Source: Rotaria socialis
Taxonomy: Eukaryota > Rotifera > Eurotatoria > Philodinida > Philodinidae
Assembly: GCA_905331475.1 (NCBI GenBank)
Contig: CAJNYU010001453.1
Location: forward strand, 108,762 to 172,761
Direction of reading: 5' to 3'
DNA: 64,000 nt
Part shown: one piece after another, positions 1 to 12,645 of the stretch
How positions within the stretch are numbered: the first letter of the stretch is position 1
How the letters are laid out: the number at the start of each line of letters is the position of its first letter
Notes under the pieces: model-generated
Databases searched by the model: none
What the model was told of the DNA's origin: nothing
Seen by the model: only the letters and a program-made list of their open reading frames with translations
Program-made: the position numbers and the translations under genes

Positions 1-215
1 GATGGTTTCCATTTGCTGCAGGATTCCGCAGTACTTTTCCGATCGTTTCCTTTTGACGATCGGAAACAAAGGAATATGAATAGTTTCCGATCTAGATACG
101 TAGCCAGGATCTGGCCGTTTTTAAGCCCGGTATGGAGTCCGGATTTCGCCGTTCCAACAACCAAATCCGGCGAATAAGAACTATTCGATGTTTCCTTTTA
201 CTAATTGAAAAAAAT
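1..215. repeat. GC-rich TTCCGG element, copy A (partial)
   Basis: A GC-rich patch at the window edge, unlike the AT-rich DNA that follows. It is studded with TTTCC, CCGGA and CGGAAA words in both orientations, including short inverted pairs such as CCGATCGTTTCC / GATCGGAAAC. It resembles copies B, C and D in composition and word content, but I see neither the shared CC(C/T/G)AGGT terminus nor a clean copy of the core GGAAGCAGTATTCCG; the closest is ATTCCGCAGTACTTTTCCG. It probably continues to the left of the window, and the right edge is only approximate. Confidence 0.5.
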
Positions 216-3200
216 TTATGAATTTCAAGGATAAGTACACATTGCTTATTTGAAGTACGAAGCTGTAGAATTTCTGCTTAGAGCTGGATTGAAACTGACT
301 TTCCAAAAAGTATCACAGAAAGTCGAGTAAACAACATATTTAGATTGAAATCAATAGATGAATGAATTTAACTGAATCTTTTTGTCGATTCTGTCGCACA
401 AAATCTTTACGATATATTATTAATTTAACTAATTTTGATTAATATTGCATACCTAATGTATTACCAATTACTTTTGGCATAAACCTCATTAAAATTGGAT
501 TACAGACGTGGAATATGAATAGGATGATCACAGTTTAATTGGTCATATTTTCGTGTGTGTTTACTCTATATGCTACTAACATGGTGAGTAAAAGAGTTAA
601 AATTTTATTTTTATTTTCTCACTTTATGTGCGTAACGTTAATATTTTTAAGCAATAGCTATCAACAATTATAAAACTTAGGGCAAATGACAGCATTTTTT
701 ACATGGAAATAATTGCTCGTATCTTTGATATTTGTGTCTAAATCGATTAACACTTGATACTATCAATAGTTTGAGGTAGATCAACATCTTATATAGCCAT
801 GTAGAAGTACAAAAAGTGCATAGAGATAGATTAGAAAAATATTTCTGATTAATTATTGATTTGAAAGGAATCTATTGTAAGAAATACAAACTCTAAAAAT
901 GAAATAATTTCGTGCATCCACACCCTCAAATTGGATAAAAACCTATGCAGAAACTTTAGAATAAGCATCAAGTGTACTGAATTATTTTGTGTGCTAATGT
1001 TGAAGCTCTTAACTAACCTGTGCTGATCTGAATCGCTTGTAATCAATTTTATATTAATAATGATTCCATCATGATTCAAGTACATCAAAGTTATCGATTG
1101 ATAGAGTTTGCGCTGTTCGATTCTTTTTTAATGAAGTCGTTAAATGCTACAAACAATTTCATTTGAATATTGCTCGAATACTCAACAACTTTGGTGGGAT
1201 TTTTGTCTAATATTTCTAACTTTTGAAAGGAAAACAAAATACTCATTGAAAGCGTGGCCAATTAAAATAGAACAAATTGATATGAGATTCAGATCTTATT
1301 AAGGTAGACATGTAGTTAATTTGAGATTCAAATTGATTTTAACCTAGCTTTTACAAATAAAAAAACGACTGATGTGGTATAATCTTTAATAGACTTCGAA
1401 TTCCAAAAAAAAAACAATATTAACAATGTAATCAATTTGTAATTCGTTAAAATTAATCGCGATCTTTTCTACTCCTCACTCTACTCAATGCATAATATCT
1501 GTCAAGTATATGAATTTCATTGTATTTCGAGAAGAAGAAACACATATAGTTGAACTTCCGTTCTAAAATGATCTCACAGAAGACATCAATAAATGATAAA
1601 CTTTTCCGTCGTTTCCTATGATTCAGCAAAGCATATCAGATGACATTTCCATAACAGCGATAAGAATAACTACAATCTCTTTTGTCATGTTTTTCCAAAT
1701 ATAGAACTACTAAAAACTATTTCGACGTCTAGACAACAGAGAATATGAATTTTGTGAAACTTTTTTTAAGCAGCAGAGACGAACTGATAAATTCCTTTTC
1801 TTGAGGATCTCTGTAAATACGTCCTTACGTCTATATCCAATTTGACTGGCTGGTGACATTTTACACATTTCCACGGCTTTCTAAGGATTTCGACATACAT
1901 TGAAAAATATTGGAAACCATTAGAAATTTTTCGAAACACAAGAATTCAGACATACAGATCATTTTTTGTTCCCTTTCAATTCTCACCTGCGTACACGTGA
2001 TGCCGGCGCACAATAAAGAGCTATGGAAAATCACAATGTATATGACCTGCTGAGTCTTGGCTGAAATATATTTTTGTGTATATTCAAGCAATATGTTACC
2101 GAAAGTGAATTATCACTTAGGAAGTCTCTTAAGAGTATAACGAACTCGAAGCTCTCTAGATGTCTTTGCGGTGACAATGAAGACTTTCAAGAACTTTCAC
2201 CAGTATTCGAAAGTTTTTTCAGAATTGCTTAAAATTTTTGTATCATCTTTTAAGACTTTTTATGACTTCTTTATATATCCTGATATTTTTACCTTTCACT
2301 AACAGAAAGTATCAAAAAACAGCTAGGCTAATAATATTTCATTACACGGACTCTTCAGAAATAGATGTCATTGGTCCTATAAATAGAGCAGCACACACTA
2401 ACATAGCTATAGTTCATTCTAATCGTACCACTTTTAGCAGTAATATGGATCGAACATTGACTAAAATCACAATAAAAGTTCAATCAGCAGTAGTTATGTG
2501 CCCAGTCCATCATCATTATGGTATAAATCATTGGCAATACAGCTGCAAATACTTTGCCCGCTTACCAGATGAGTTACATGTGAGAATTTTGAACATCTTT
2601 CAAATCTATTTCAAAGAAAGATCTTACGAGATATTTCTATAAAGATTGAAAACAGTTCAAATCGTTCGAATTGACCTGAGATTATATTTATTCCACACAT
2701 ACATTCAGAATAGACAGTCATAGGGAAACAAATATGACAAATAACTCCATAATCAAAGTGTCCTATGTGAGTCTCACTCAGAGCTTATAAAAGTATTCTA
2801 TAACAGATAAGCAAGATAAACAAAAATTGGCTCTCTTCCGCATCATTTTAAACTGCCATCTAACTGTTTAGCATTCGTTGAGCGCGGGTTTCTATACTCA
2901 TATACACAGCTCGCTTATTAGAGCATCCAACTCCTGCTTGAAAAGAATAAAAATACTTGAATTGTACATACTGATCGGGATAAAGATCCTTCCAAAATCA
3001 TAAACTAAAATTAAAGTAAGAACTCTTAACCCAGTTCACAATTGAGAATATGGGTGCCAATGGGGATTCAACTTACGGGTTTATCTACGTACTTTCACAA
3101 ATAAAAAAGAATCATAAATGTATTGCTACGGACTAATATATCCTCCTCACTGACTCTAAATCGAAAAATACATATCCTTACATACATAGACTCCGAGAGA

Positions 3201-4784
3201 CAGAAGTACTTTCCCGTCCTTCTAAGAAACATCGATGATGGGTCTTCGATCGAATAATCATTGTGTATTTCAACTAATTATACGCTCACGTAGCAGTTTA
3301 CCATATGAGGACACTGAAGAAAGAACCATAAACGCCCTTCCCAATTCACTAGTAACATACTAGCAAGAAAACAAAGTGCGTAAAAGTAAGCATATTTTGT
3401 GTTTTTTCTCCTCTTATACCTTTTATTTGAGGCAATTCAAAGTCTATCTCGGTAGTTATCAGCTGAAACATCTTCGATAATACGCACTAAATTATAAAGT
3501 ATTGTTTCTATTTGTTGCAAGTTATAATGTTGACGATTAGAGTATGAAAAAGACTTAAAATTACAATTTGTTGCAAAAAACGGTCCAGTTCCACATGCAC
3601 GCTATTCATTCATCGATTTCCTTTGCAGAAAGTTCTCTATATAAGCAACTTCACTTTAGATAGAAAACTTATATATTTTCATGCAGATTTTTGTTAAAGA
3701 CTATTCCCACTTATCTCTTCACCAGCTACCACTCGCTACATGATCTTCTGTGTTCTTTGTGGCTAATTAATCGATAATTAGGGTATTCCAAAGTCTCACT
3801 CATGAAGATTAAAAAAGGATCTCTTAAAGTAACAACTTAACAAAATCTTGTCAAACGTAAGTATTTCATGCTTAAGTGTTGTGAATCCGTTCAAGAGAAT
3901 GTTACTGAGATATATTCAGCCGATACTTTGTGCTGACTATCCATTCGACATCGTATTTTACACTAAAAGCTACATATGTCTCAAGATTCAACACCCGAAC
4001 TAAACACCTTTTTCATCCTAATTTCCATTCTCCATTATTTATTCAACAGCAAAAAGTATTCTCAATACATCAATTTCAATATTCTATACCCCTCAAATGC
4101 CCTTTAACCAACTATTGCAAAGCATACTAGCTATCACTTCAACAGTAGAGTCATTAAAAGCTCTTCCTTGCATAATAACTCTTCTCTCAGATATGTTACA
4201 ATCTCATTCATACCGTTTGAAAGTGAAATGTCTCGAAAAAAATTCTAAGTCAATATCTGTGATTTGAAAAATTCAAACGACCATTACTTGTACTTTCTCT
4301 ACAACGACTCTTGAAGATTCTTCTTCATGACTCCCACTTCCGTCAAGCATTTAGAACTCTCCTTCGTCGCCATTTACCAAGAAACACTTTCAATCTCGCT
4401 CCAAGTGGAAAAAAGGACTCTTCGAAATACCTCAAATAAGGTGTTTGATGAAACGGATCCTTTTAATAACAATGATTGAATGGTGCTTTCCCATACCTCA
4501 AATGAAAGGTAATGAATTAGAAAGACCTTTAAGAGTCTTTCCCGGTTGATTTTGAGGAAGGAATCCTCAAACTATCTGAAGGTTTTAGTGGTTAGCTGGG
4601 GATCTCTATGGGTGTGGTATGGTTTAGAGAATGATTATCAAGCAGTGCGTTAGTTGATTGGCATGGAGGAAGGTGGCTGGGCATTTAGTTAGTTGGTGGT
4701 GCGACTATGATTGGTGAGTAAGTGCATCTGTGTGTGTGGAAATATTCGCAAGATCTCAATAAGATTGGAACTTCCGGAGTTTTC
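216..4784. other. Gene-free AT-rich DNA
   Basis: About 4.5 kb of AT-rich sequence in which I found no credible gene. The longest open frame (134 codons near 2238, plus strand) has no recognisable motif or good splice context. The last 300 bases before copy B become G/T-rich (runs of GTTGGTGG and TGTGTGTGTGG) but encode nothing I recognise. Confidence 0.6.
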
Positions 4785-5000
4785 CCAGGTGGAAACGATC
4801 GTATTTAGTTATTTCCGTATAGTTGTCCGATAGTATTCCGTGTGATTACGGGGCGGTTCCGGTAATTTTTCCTAATGGTTATGGTGGCGGGAATAGTGCG
4901 GAACACTCCGGTTACGATACGGTGATTTCCAAACGGAATACTGCTTCCAACTTCCGGTCCGTTTCCCGTCGGTTCCGGAGTCCGGAATCATCGACCTGGG
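4785..5000. mobile_element. GC-rich TTCCGG element, copy B
   Basis: A 216-base GC-rich block with matching inverted ends: CCCAGGTGGAAACGATCG on the left, and CCCAGGTCGATGATTCCGG on the right read on the minus strand. It contains the family core GGAAGCAGTATTCCG on the minus strand (plus positions 4934-4948) and many TTCCGG/CCGGAA words. Its right end abuts the transposase relic exactly at that protein's second catalytic motif. No target-site duplication is obvious, and the missing 3' part of the transposase is not on the far side, so a deletion or rearrangement accompanied or followed insertion. It has no coding capacity of its own and looks like a short non-autonomous inverted-repeat element. 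Confidence 0.65.
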
Positions 5001-6234
5001 TTATTAACTATAACTTCAATATTATGGTTTTTAAATTCACTCTTAAATTGTAATAGTTTAAATAGGCGTTCGAATTGTGCAAGAATCGTTGAGTTATCAA
5101 AATATGAGTTGTGACCGACATTAATAGATCCTGTGGTAGTCCTTTTAACATAAGCAACATCTTCAACATCGCCATCTAGGTCAGGGTATAATACTAGTGC
5201 TTGTTGATACTCTTTGTCATTTAAGGTAAAGAAAGAACCTGATGGATGCATTACTAAATAATCGCTAATCATAACCGATCGTCCCCTTCCTTTCGAAAAA
5301 AAACGGTGCATTATTGTTAAAAAGCCCCTTTTTGGAGAAATTTCGCCTGACCGAAAGGTACTTTCGTCATGAAGTAAACATAGGTAAGAATGCGTATCAT
5401 AAAAATGTATCCTACGCTTTCTTTAGTAGCCCTACTCACAGATCAAAACAGATGGAGGATTGTTAGAAGGCAATATTCATAAAGGATTTTCATCATTAGA
5501 TATTGTGTAAAAATGATCTTTCTTCTCGAGAAAATATTTGATTAAAGTTTCGCAATGAGTAATTATTTCTGGCCGCTCGTGCCCTTTAAAATAGGGTCTC
5601 TCTGAATTTGAATCAAAGCGAAATCCCCAGTGTCGTAGATCTAAATGATACAATTGTATAGATTGAACAAAATTAGCATTCTTATCTTTAGTTGTATTTG
5701 TTAATTCATAATATTTTTGATCCACAAAATTAGCTAAATCCCATACTATAAAATCAGCTGATTTATTAAGAGAACGTTCAATTGCAAATAATTTTGCTTC
5801 TAATTCGAGTTCGGGAAATCCTTCATAAAATTTCTCGATACGCTTCCCCCCTCGATTATCTGTGCAAAACTGACCGAAATCACCAGATCTAAAAATATCA
5901 GTCCATTTCTAGCATGTTTGACTTGAAATGCATCAATTTCTTTCATAAATGAATCACAATCCCGCCATGCTATTTTAAAATTTCTTAAACTCATGTACAA
6001 CAAAACGTTTATAAATTTATAACTACAATTACTTTCACATATTTCAAAAATGTCTGATATATCATTGAAGTTTCTTGACATATCAAAAGATTATTCGTTC
6101 ATTTTCATTTCTTCCTCATCTGATTCTGTGGAACTTTCATTACTGTGATCAAAAGCTTTGTCGAGTAAACGTGAACGTCGCAACGAAATCTGCGCGTTGC
6201 GAGAATGAGGACGACGTCGTAATAATTTCGGCAT
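5001..6234 (-). pseudogene. Decayed DDE-type transposase, 3'-truncated
   Basis: Read on the minus strand, one protein can be followed in pieces through several breaks. It starts at 6234 with an arginine-rich, NLS-like N-terminus (MPKLLRRRPHSRNAQI) and an acidic patch (ESSTESDEEE). An in-frame TAA follows. After it come an IFEICESNCSYKFINVLLYM segment, a frameshift near 5900, and a long stretch ending in LRHWGFRF and GHERPEIITHC. Further stops follow, then HDEST (first catalytic Asp, codon at 5365-5367), FFSKGRGRSVMISDYLVMHP, and FDNSTILAQFERLF. The sequence ends at IEVIVNN, where family members, from memory, read IVDN. So the second catalytic Asp appears as Asn (codon at 5003-5005), and everything downstream is missing where copy B begins. 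The motifs resemble a large transposase family known in fungi and some invertebrates; I cannot name the superfamily with certainty. It is clearly non-functional. Confidence 0.75.
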
Positions 6235-6284
6235 ATGATAGAGAAAATTGTTATAATAAAAAACAAGAAATTGATCTGAAATAT

Positions 6285-6568
6285 CCTAGGTCGAACACGT
6301 ACGGCGGGAAACGGCAGGAAAACGCCGGCAATCAATAAAACATGGAAGGAGTATTCCGGTCGGAATTTTTCTCGTGTATTCCAAGCGATTTCCTGTGCTT
6401 TCAGGCAGGAACCGATTGGAAAATCACCGGAAAACAACCGAAAAATTCCGACCGGAATACTGCTTCTGATTGTCGCGATTTCCAGTGTTTTCCTGCAGGA
6501 TACGGTTGTTTTCCCCGCACTTTCCTGCTGGTTTCGCAGTATCCCTTCTCCGGAATCAGAGACCTCGG
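6285..6568. mobile_element. GC-rich TTCCGG element, copy C (fold-back)
   Basis: A 284-base GC-rich element just upstream of the transposase relic. The ends are short inverted repeats: CCTAGGTCGAACACG on the left and, on the minus strand, CCGAGGTCTCTGATTCCGG on the right. Inside, 6345-6371 and 6440-6466 form a 27-base inverted repeat with one mismatch, each arm carrying the family core (GGAAGCAGTATTCCG, or GGAAGGAGTATTCCG on the left), separated by about 68 bases. The open frames running through it on both strands are by-products of its GC content, not genes. No clear target-site duplication is visible. Confidence 0.65.
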
Positions 6569-7270
6569 TGATGATCAACTATGGGCCATCGATACCTTAG
6601 GTCTAGCTGAACGTCAACAATTTAGAACTCTTACTCTCTCAAGAGGTATTCTACATTGTCGCATACATAGATGTCCTTTCATTGAATTCTTTGTATATTT
6701 ATATTGGATACAATCAAATGAATATTCAGATGTTTTTATTGACTATGGATATAAGAAAATCGAAGTCAAGACAAAATAGTCGTTTTAGATCTATCGAAAT
6801 CGTCGGGCTCCATGCGATTCTGGCGACATCATTGTGATCTCATTATTTTCTTTCCTATTCTTCTCATCTTATGAAATTCTAAATTACGTAATTATAGCTT
6901 CAACAAAAAATAAATATATTCCAATGAGGTCTTCTATATATTATAGTCATCATTTTTTCTTTGGTTTAAAGATTACGAATATCGGACCTGTCAGATTCAC
7001 CATGATGATCCATAGTTTATCATACTAAAGATAAAATACGCACCTGATGTGAATGCCCACACATATTGTAAATAAACAAAAAAAGTATACGAATCGACCT
7101 CACGTGCTTAGACTATTTGATTTTTTTCTGATACTCTCTATTGAAGAAAATTGTATTTTAAAGAATTGGGTAAATTATAAAGACTTGCGTAATTTTCAAA
7201 CGTCATCTTTTCGATATGCATTCCTTCCGTAGTAATATCTCCATTTGATAATTTTAATTCTTCTTTTTGC
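6569..7270. other. Intergenic DNA upstream of LARP1
   Basis: AT-rich sequence between element C and the first LARP1 exon. A polypyrimidine tract ending in AG at 7269-7270 (cttctttttgcag) is a good splice acceptor just before the LARP1 start, so this interval may hold a 5' UTR intron and the promoter. A 72-codon open frame after element C has no recognisable features. Confidence 0.5.
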
Positions 7271-7295
7271 AGAATAAAAATCAACTCGAGGCGTA

Positions 7296-10200
7296 ATGCC
7301 AAACGAAACAGCCACACCAACTCCAACCAGCTGTTCAGCTTGGCAACAAACCTCATCGACTAATTCCAACAATAATTCTAATAATAAATCACCTAATACT
7401 GCTCTTTTAACAGTAAGAAACAAAGATTTTTGTTACATATTCTATAATGCCTTGAATGCTAATTGCTTTTTTCTCTAGCCTAAAGACTGGCCAAGTCTTG
7501 CTGAGGCCACTGTTGACTCATCAATAACAACGAATGAGCAAACAGTGTCCAATGATAATGAAACAAGAATATCTCAACCAAATACACCTAGAACAAGAAA
7601 AACGAAAACAAAAGAGAAGTCAGCAACATTATCAGTAGAACATGAAGAGCAAGATAACGGTGATGGTGATGGTGAAACAGCAACTAATAAACAGACATCA
7701 TCTAATGATAATGATACTGCAACATCCCAGCCAAATACACCTCGAACACAAAAGAAGAAAGGAAAGCAAAAATGGGTACCATTGCCATTAGATCAGCATG
7801 AACAAGAAGATACTCAGAATGAAACTTCAACTAATACAAATGTTCAAAATGGTGCTAATCAAACAGCAAAAACAACAAAAGGCAGTCGTGGTAACCGAAG
7901 TTCACGTAGTGGACGGGGAGCTAATAGAAATAATCGTACACGTAGTCTCGATGCTACTGCACCAAAAAAAAGTCGAAAAAATCGTGCAGCTGCAGCAGCA
8001 ACAGCAGCAGCAGCAGTTGCCTATAAACAAACGTATGATCCATATCAAGATTATTATTCATACTATTGTATGTCAATATTTTCTTTTATAATATTCATGG
8101 GAAGTTCATCTTTTTTTCCTTAGATTATGATCAAGAAGGTCAAGGTATTCCTGGACCTCCATGGTATGCTGATAAATTAAGTAAACGAAAAAAGAAAACC
8201 GAAGGAACACTTGGTGTTGATCCGAATGCGCCAACCGGAGATGAAACTTGTAAGTTATCTTATATATATTAGATTCTTATTTATTTAAGTAGTGAAATAT
8301 TTTTCTTCATTTTAGCCGGTTCAGATATAACAGGCGCTAATAATGCTCATGAAACAGCTATTAAACGTGATGTGCACAATTTTATATTTGATGATGAAAC
8401 GGTAGTTATTGACGATTGTTCTTTTGTACTGCCATATATAGAAGGTGCTTATTATTATCAATCAACCACGCCACCACCAGCTACTGATACACCTTTAACT
8501 AATATTGATATTAATACAGATGATTATTCAGCTCCACTAGTACCGGCTTACACTGAACAACAATTAAGAGAACTCCTTCGACGTCAAGTGTAAATATTTT
8601 TATATTTACAATTCGACTACAATATATTTTTTCTTTTTATTCTCTAGTGAATATTATTTCAGCACAGAAAATCTTGAAGCAGATATATTTCTTCGACAAC
8701 AAATGTCTAAAGATGGTTATGTACCGTTATCACTTATTGCAAGTTTTAATCGAGTTCATACATTATGCGATGATATTAATTTTATTGCTGAGGTTTGTTT
8801 TAACAAAATATTCTTAGAAGTACAAGAAACATATTATTCTTTTTTTTTTTGTTTTCATCTGCTAGGCTGTCAAAGATAGTCTGATTGTTGAACTTAATGA
8901 TAAGTGTATGGTACGCTGTCGAACAGAACCAACACGATGGCCACTCATTATGGATGTTAGTAATCATCTAACAGCACTTAATCCTGATGTACCGGATTTT
9001 CAACCGGGTAAACTATGGAAATGTGAGAATGAACGTAAGTATACGAGTCATTTGTCGCGTCGTATCATCAATTATTTTTACTTGTAATAGGTAATGCAAT
9101 GCTTAATGGACTTGATGATGAATCACAATTATTGGAGAAAGAACGAACTAAAAATAATGAAGTTGATTGGAGCCATGTACCAACTAAACGAAAGAAACCA
9201 GCTAAGAAGAAGGTTTGAATATATTTAAATAGAAAAAACTTTTCTCGGTGTTTACTGTAAAGTTTTAAATCTAGGAGAAAAAAGAGCCACAACAACAAGA
9301 ACAACAATATCAGATAACTCTACAACAAAAACATTTATCAGATAATCGTGAAGAATTAGATTTTCAATTCGATGAAGAACTGCCTAGTTCTCATTCAAAA
9401 ACAAATAATAATAATAATACATTATCATCTTATCTTCCACCATCGTTTTTTCAACAAAATAATCAAAATCGACGTCGTACAACATCGTTAACGCTTGATT
9501 TACCCGAAGAGCCGTACGCATATGCATACATAACGTTCTTTTATTCACATCATATCATATTATTTCCTTTGCTTTATGTTTTTAGAGAAGGTGATGACTT
9601 AGATTTTGAATTGGATGATGATGATATCGATAAAATCCTTATCATTACACCAACACCACCATCAAATCGAAAACAACTACCAAAAACTCATGATCGCACT
9701 GGTGAATATACACCACGAGCACGTATGACAGCTGAAATAGCAAAAATTATTGATGATGGTTTAAGATGGTATGAAGAAGAATTGTGGCATGATCGACCAG
9801 CCGCAGCAGCAGCAGCTACTGTTTGTATTTAATATTATTTTGATAAATATGACTTCTGTTTCGTTAAATATTTAGAATGATAAAACAGTGAAGTTAATAA
9901 GCCAAGAAGAATTGGAAGCAATACGTAAATTATCTAATCAATCACAACCGGTGAGTGGACGAAAATTCAGCGCTGATGACGATGATGATGGCAACGATGA
10001 TATAAGTCAAAATTTTGCATCACAAGCTAATAAAGGTAAATACGATTTAATTCTTATAGTTACATAGTTTTATTCAATTTTTTCTAATTTTATAGAAAAT
10101 AATAAGTCGGCGGCAATAACGAGTTCAAATGATAAGCAACCTCGAAGTCCAGCTATTACGATTATTCGTTCAAATAATCGAGCACCACCACAAGTTGAAC

Positions 10201-12047
10201 CGTTTTATCGACCAAAACATTTACCTATTTCAAATCAATCTCAACTTTTAGCACAACCGTTAGCAAACGATTTTATATCACATTCATTACCTAATGATAG
10301 CAATGCTGATGTTTCATTGATTAATATACCGGTCACACCAAATGCAGCTGATAAAAAACGTTCACAAGCATCAAAAGAATATCCAGAAGAACCACGAACA
10401 CCACATTCACGTGCAAAATATGCAGCTCGATTTTATCCAGTTACAAAAGATGCTACTGTTGTTAAACCAGATGTAATTTAATTTGAATGAAAAAGCATGA
10501 GTCAATAAGTATTTTATTTCTTTTTTTTACAGACGCCTGGTCTTAAGCGTAAAACTCGTCATAGTGAAAATCCACCGGTGGAAAGTTCAGTTGGTTGGGT
10601 GTTTGATTCTCGTGGCCATCCTACAGGAACGACGACAGCAACGACAGCAAACACTACCACCACCACCACAACAACAACGACAGCGGCCAAACAAAGAAGC
10701 AATACAGTGTCTAGTAATACGTAAGATATTTGTAATGTATATGAAAATAGAATTCCAATTTTTTCCTGTTTAGAACTCGACAACAAGATCTGTACGAACA
10801 ATATTCATCGTCATATAATGATTCGCATTATTGGTATGGCAGTGGATATGGTAGTAATTCAAATCTATATGATTATTATGGTTCAACACCCGTTGAAATA
10901 CCTCAATTTCAACATCCGTCTCATTCACTTTTACAACAAAATGGTTTTACTCAACAAGTTTATATAAAATATAAACAGCAATGTCTTGATGGTAATAGAA
11001 AAATATTGTTAGATCAATATTTTGAGCAAATATCCTTACACAATATATTCTTCATATTGAATACTAAACGACAGCAGTACATCATTGAATAATAAAGCAC
11101 GGCTTTGCATTGTAAAGAGAACAGTTGATTGTATGCGGAAGAATATTTTATACAGAGAAGAATTTCTTAGATCTTTATTCGTGAAATTCATTGAATTAAG
11201 TGAATCATATTATTAATTTGTTTTTCTTGTTGAATTCTAGACAGAACCAAATTGGGTGCTGGTCAATCTATGGAAATGAATACACTCTATCGTTTTTGGT
11301 CATTTTTCTTACGTGAGAATTTCAATCGCCGTATGTACAACGAATTTAAACAATATGCTGTTGATGATGGAAGAACTGGACATCGGTATGTTATAATCAT
11401 ATTTTTTACCACGCTGCAATAATATAGATTCTACGTGTAAATAGATATGGTCTTGAATGTTTATTTCGATTTTATACGTATGGTCTTGAAAAACATTTTC
11501 GACAAGAAGTATTTGATGATTTTCAAAATGAAACACTCCGTGATCATGAAGCTGGTAAGAAATTTAAGAAAAAATGAAAATTTTTCTTACTTGATAAAAT
11601 TTAGTTACATATTGTGTATTATCTTTTTTAGGTCAATTATATGGTCTGGAAAAGTTTTGGGCTTTTCTTAAATATTCTCGACGAAAACCGAAGATTGGTT
11701 CAAAATTAGAGGAAATCTTGAAAAAATATAAACGTCTCGAAGATTTTCGAGTTGATGGTGCTTCATTTCCACAACAATTTTTTCCAACAAAATCAGGCAT
11801 TATTGTAAATAGAAAAATAATTTAAATTGCTGTATCTATTTCTATTGCCATTATGAATACAATTTAGACTGTTCCAGCACCCGAAGCAGTTGCAGCTGCA
11901 GCAGCAAAAGAAGCAGCAGCTACTGGAGGAGCCAACAGTGATATAACTATGATAAATTCATTGAAAACAAGTGGTGAACATTTTCCATCTCGTAATCGTG
12001 GTCAACCACGACAAACGAATCGACGAACAACCTCTGAACGGTGTTAA
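7296..12047 (+). CDS. LARP1: La-related protein 1
   Basis: RNA-binding regulator of 5'-TOP mRNAs and target of TOR signalling in other animals; cytoplasmic. Seventeen exons: 7296-7412, 7479-8067, 8124-8249, 8316-8589, 8648-8792, 8866-9034, 9091-9212, 9275-9513, 9586-9820, 9876-10035, 10096-10472, 10533-10720, 10774-10991, 11241-11385, 11445-11554, 11632-11804, 11868-12047; 1188 residues. The N-terminal part is low-complexity (Asn/Thr, RGG-like, poly-Ala) and ends in [14 protein letters not shown]. The La motif begins about residue 370 ([19 protein letters not shown]...[14 protein letters not shown]), and RTEPTRWPL follows. The C-terminal DM15 repeats lie at about 980-1100 ([57 protein letters not shown]). 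An in-frame TAA between the 7270 acceptor and the ATG supports 7296 as the start. The linker is rich in Gln, Thr and Asn. Confidence 0.93.
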
Positions 12048-12645
12048 AATTTAAGCTGCTATCTGCTTTTTCTATCGTGTATGTAAGAGGTATAAAACGG
12101 TGCATATGTTTGTGTGTCTTTCTGTTCGGATAGGATCCCTGCTTGTCTCTCGCGTGCATGTTTTCTTTCTTTTTTGTCTGCTTTCAGGTTGGTTCATTTC
12201 ACTTTCACATGTTTTCCTTTTTTTTTGTTACTATGCAGTCGATTGGTATTAATCTTTGGTATCTCATTGCTAATACACTTCGCTTCATGTTTTTCTTCTT
12301 GTTCTTTTTCGTTATTGGATCAATCTATTTCTACTCCTTACGTGTACTAGTTTATGTCTGTTTGTCTGTGTACATATTGCATCAGTTTGTTACCGTAGTG
12401 GTTAGGTAGATCAAACGATGATGCATTCTCGGATCGACGGAGATATGACTACTTTGCGTTTCTCCACGTGTGATGTTTCATTTTTCGTCTCTTTTTTTTT
12501 CTTTCTTTTGAAAAGACTTCTTGCTAATAAAAGACGTCGAAAGGCAAAAAGGAATGTTTTTTCATTAGAAGAAAATATCGATAATGATTTTTACATGCTT
12601 TCTTGTAGACTAAAAAGATCTATATCTAAAAAAAAATAAAAATTA
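12048..12645. other. LARP1-PHB1 spacer (UTRs)
   Basis: T-rich sequence between the LARP1 stop and the PHB1 start, presumably the LARP1 3' UTR followed by the PHB1 5' leader. The hydrophobic open frames here come from poly-T runs and are not convincing genes. Confidence 0.5.
12607..12608 (+). other. Candidate splice acceptor before PHB1
   Basis: A pyrimidine-rich tract (ctttcttgtag) ends in AG 37 bases upstream of the PHB1 ATG. It could accept a spliced leader or end a 5' UTR intron; the sequence cannot tell which. Confidence 0.35.

Noticed and set aside
2238-2642. 134-codon plus-strand open frame
   Set aside because: No known motif, no splice or start context, and embedded in a long AT-rich gene-free tract; expected by chance at this length on occasion.
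6105-6578. 157-codon minus-strand frame across element C and the transposase start
   Set aside because: It lies mostly inside the GC-rich repeat, where stops are rare, and is out of frame with the transposase protein.
12114-12639. Several hydrophobic small frames between LARP1 and PHB1
   Set aside because: Built from poly-T/poly-Phe runs in a UTR-like spacer; no conserved features.
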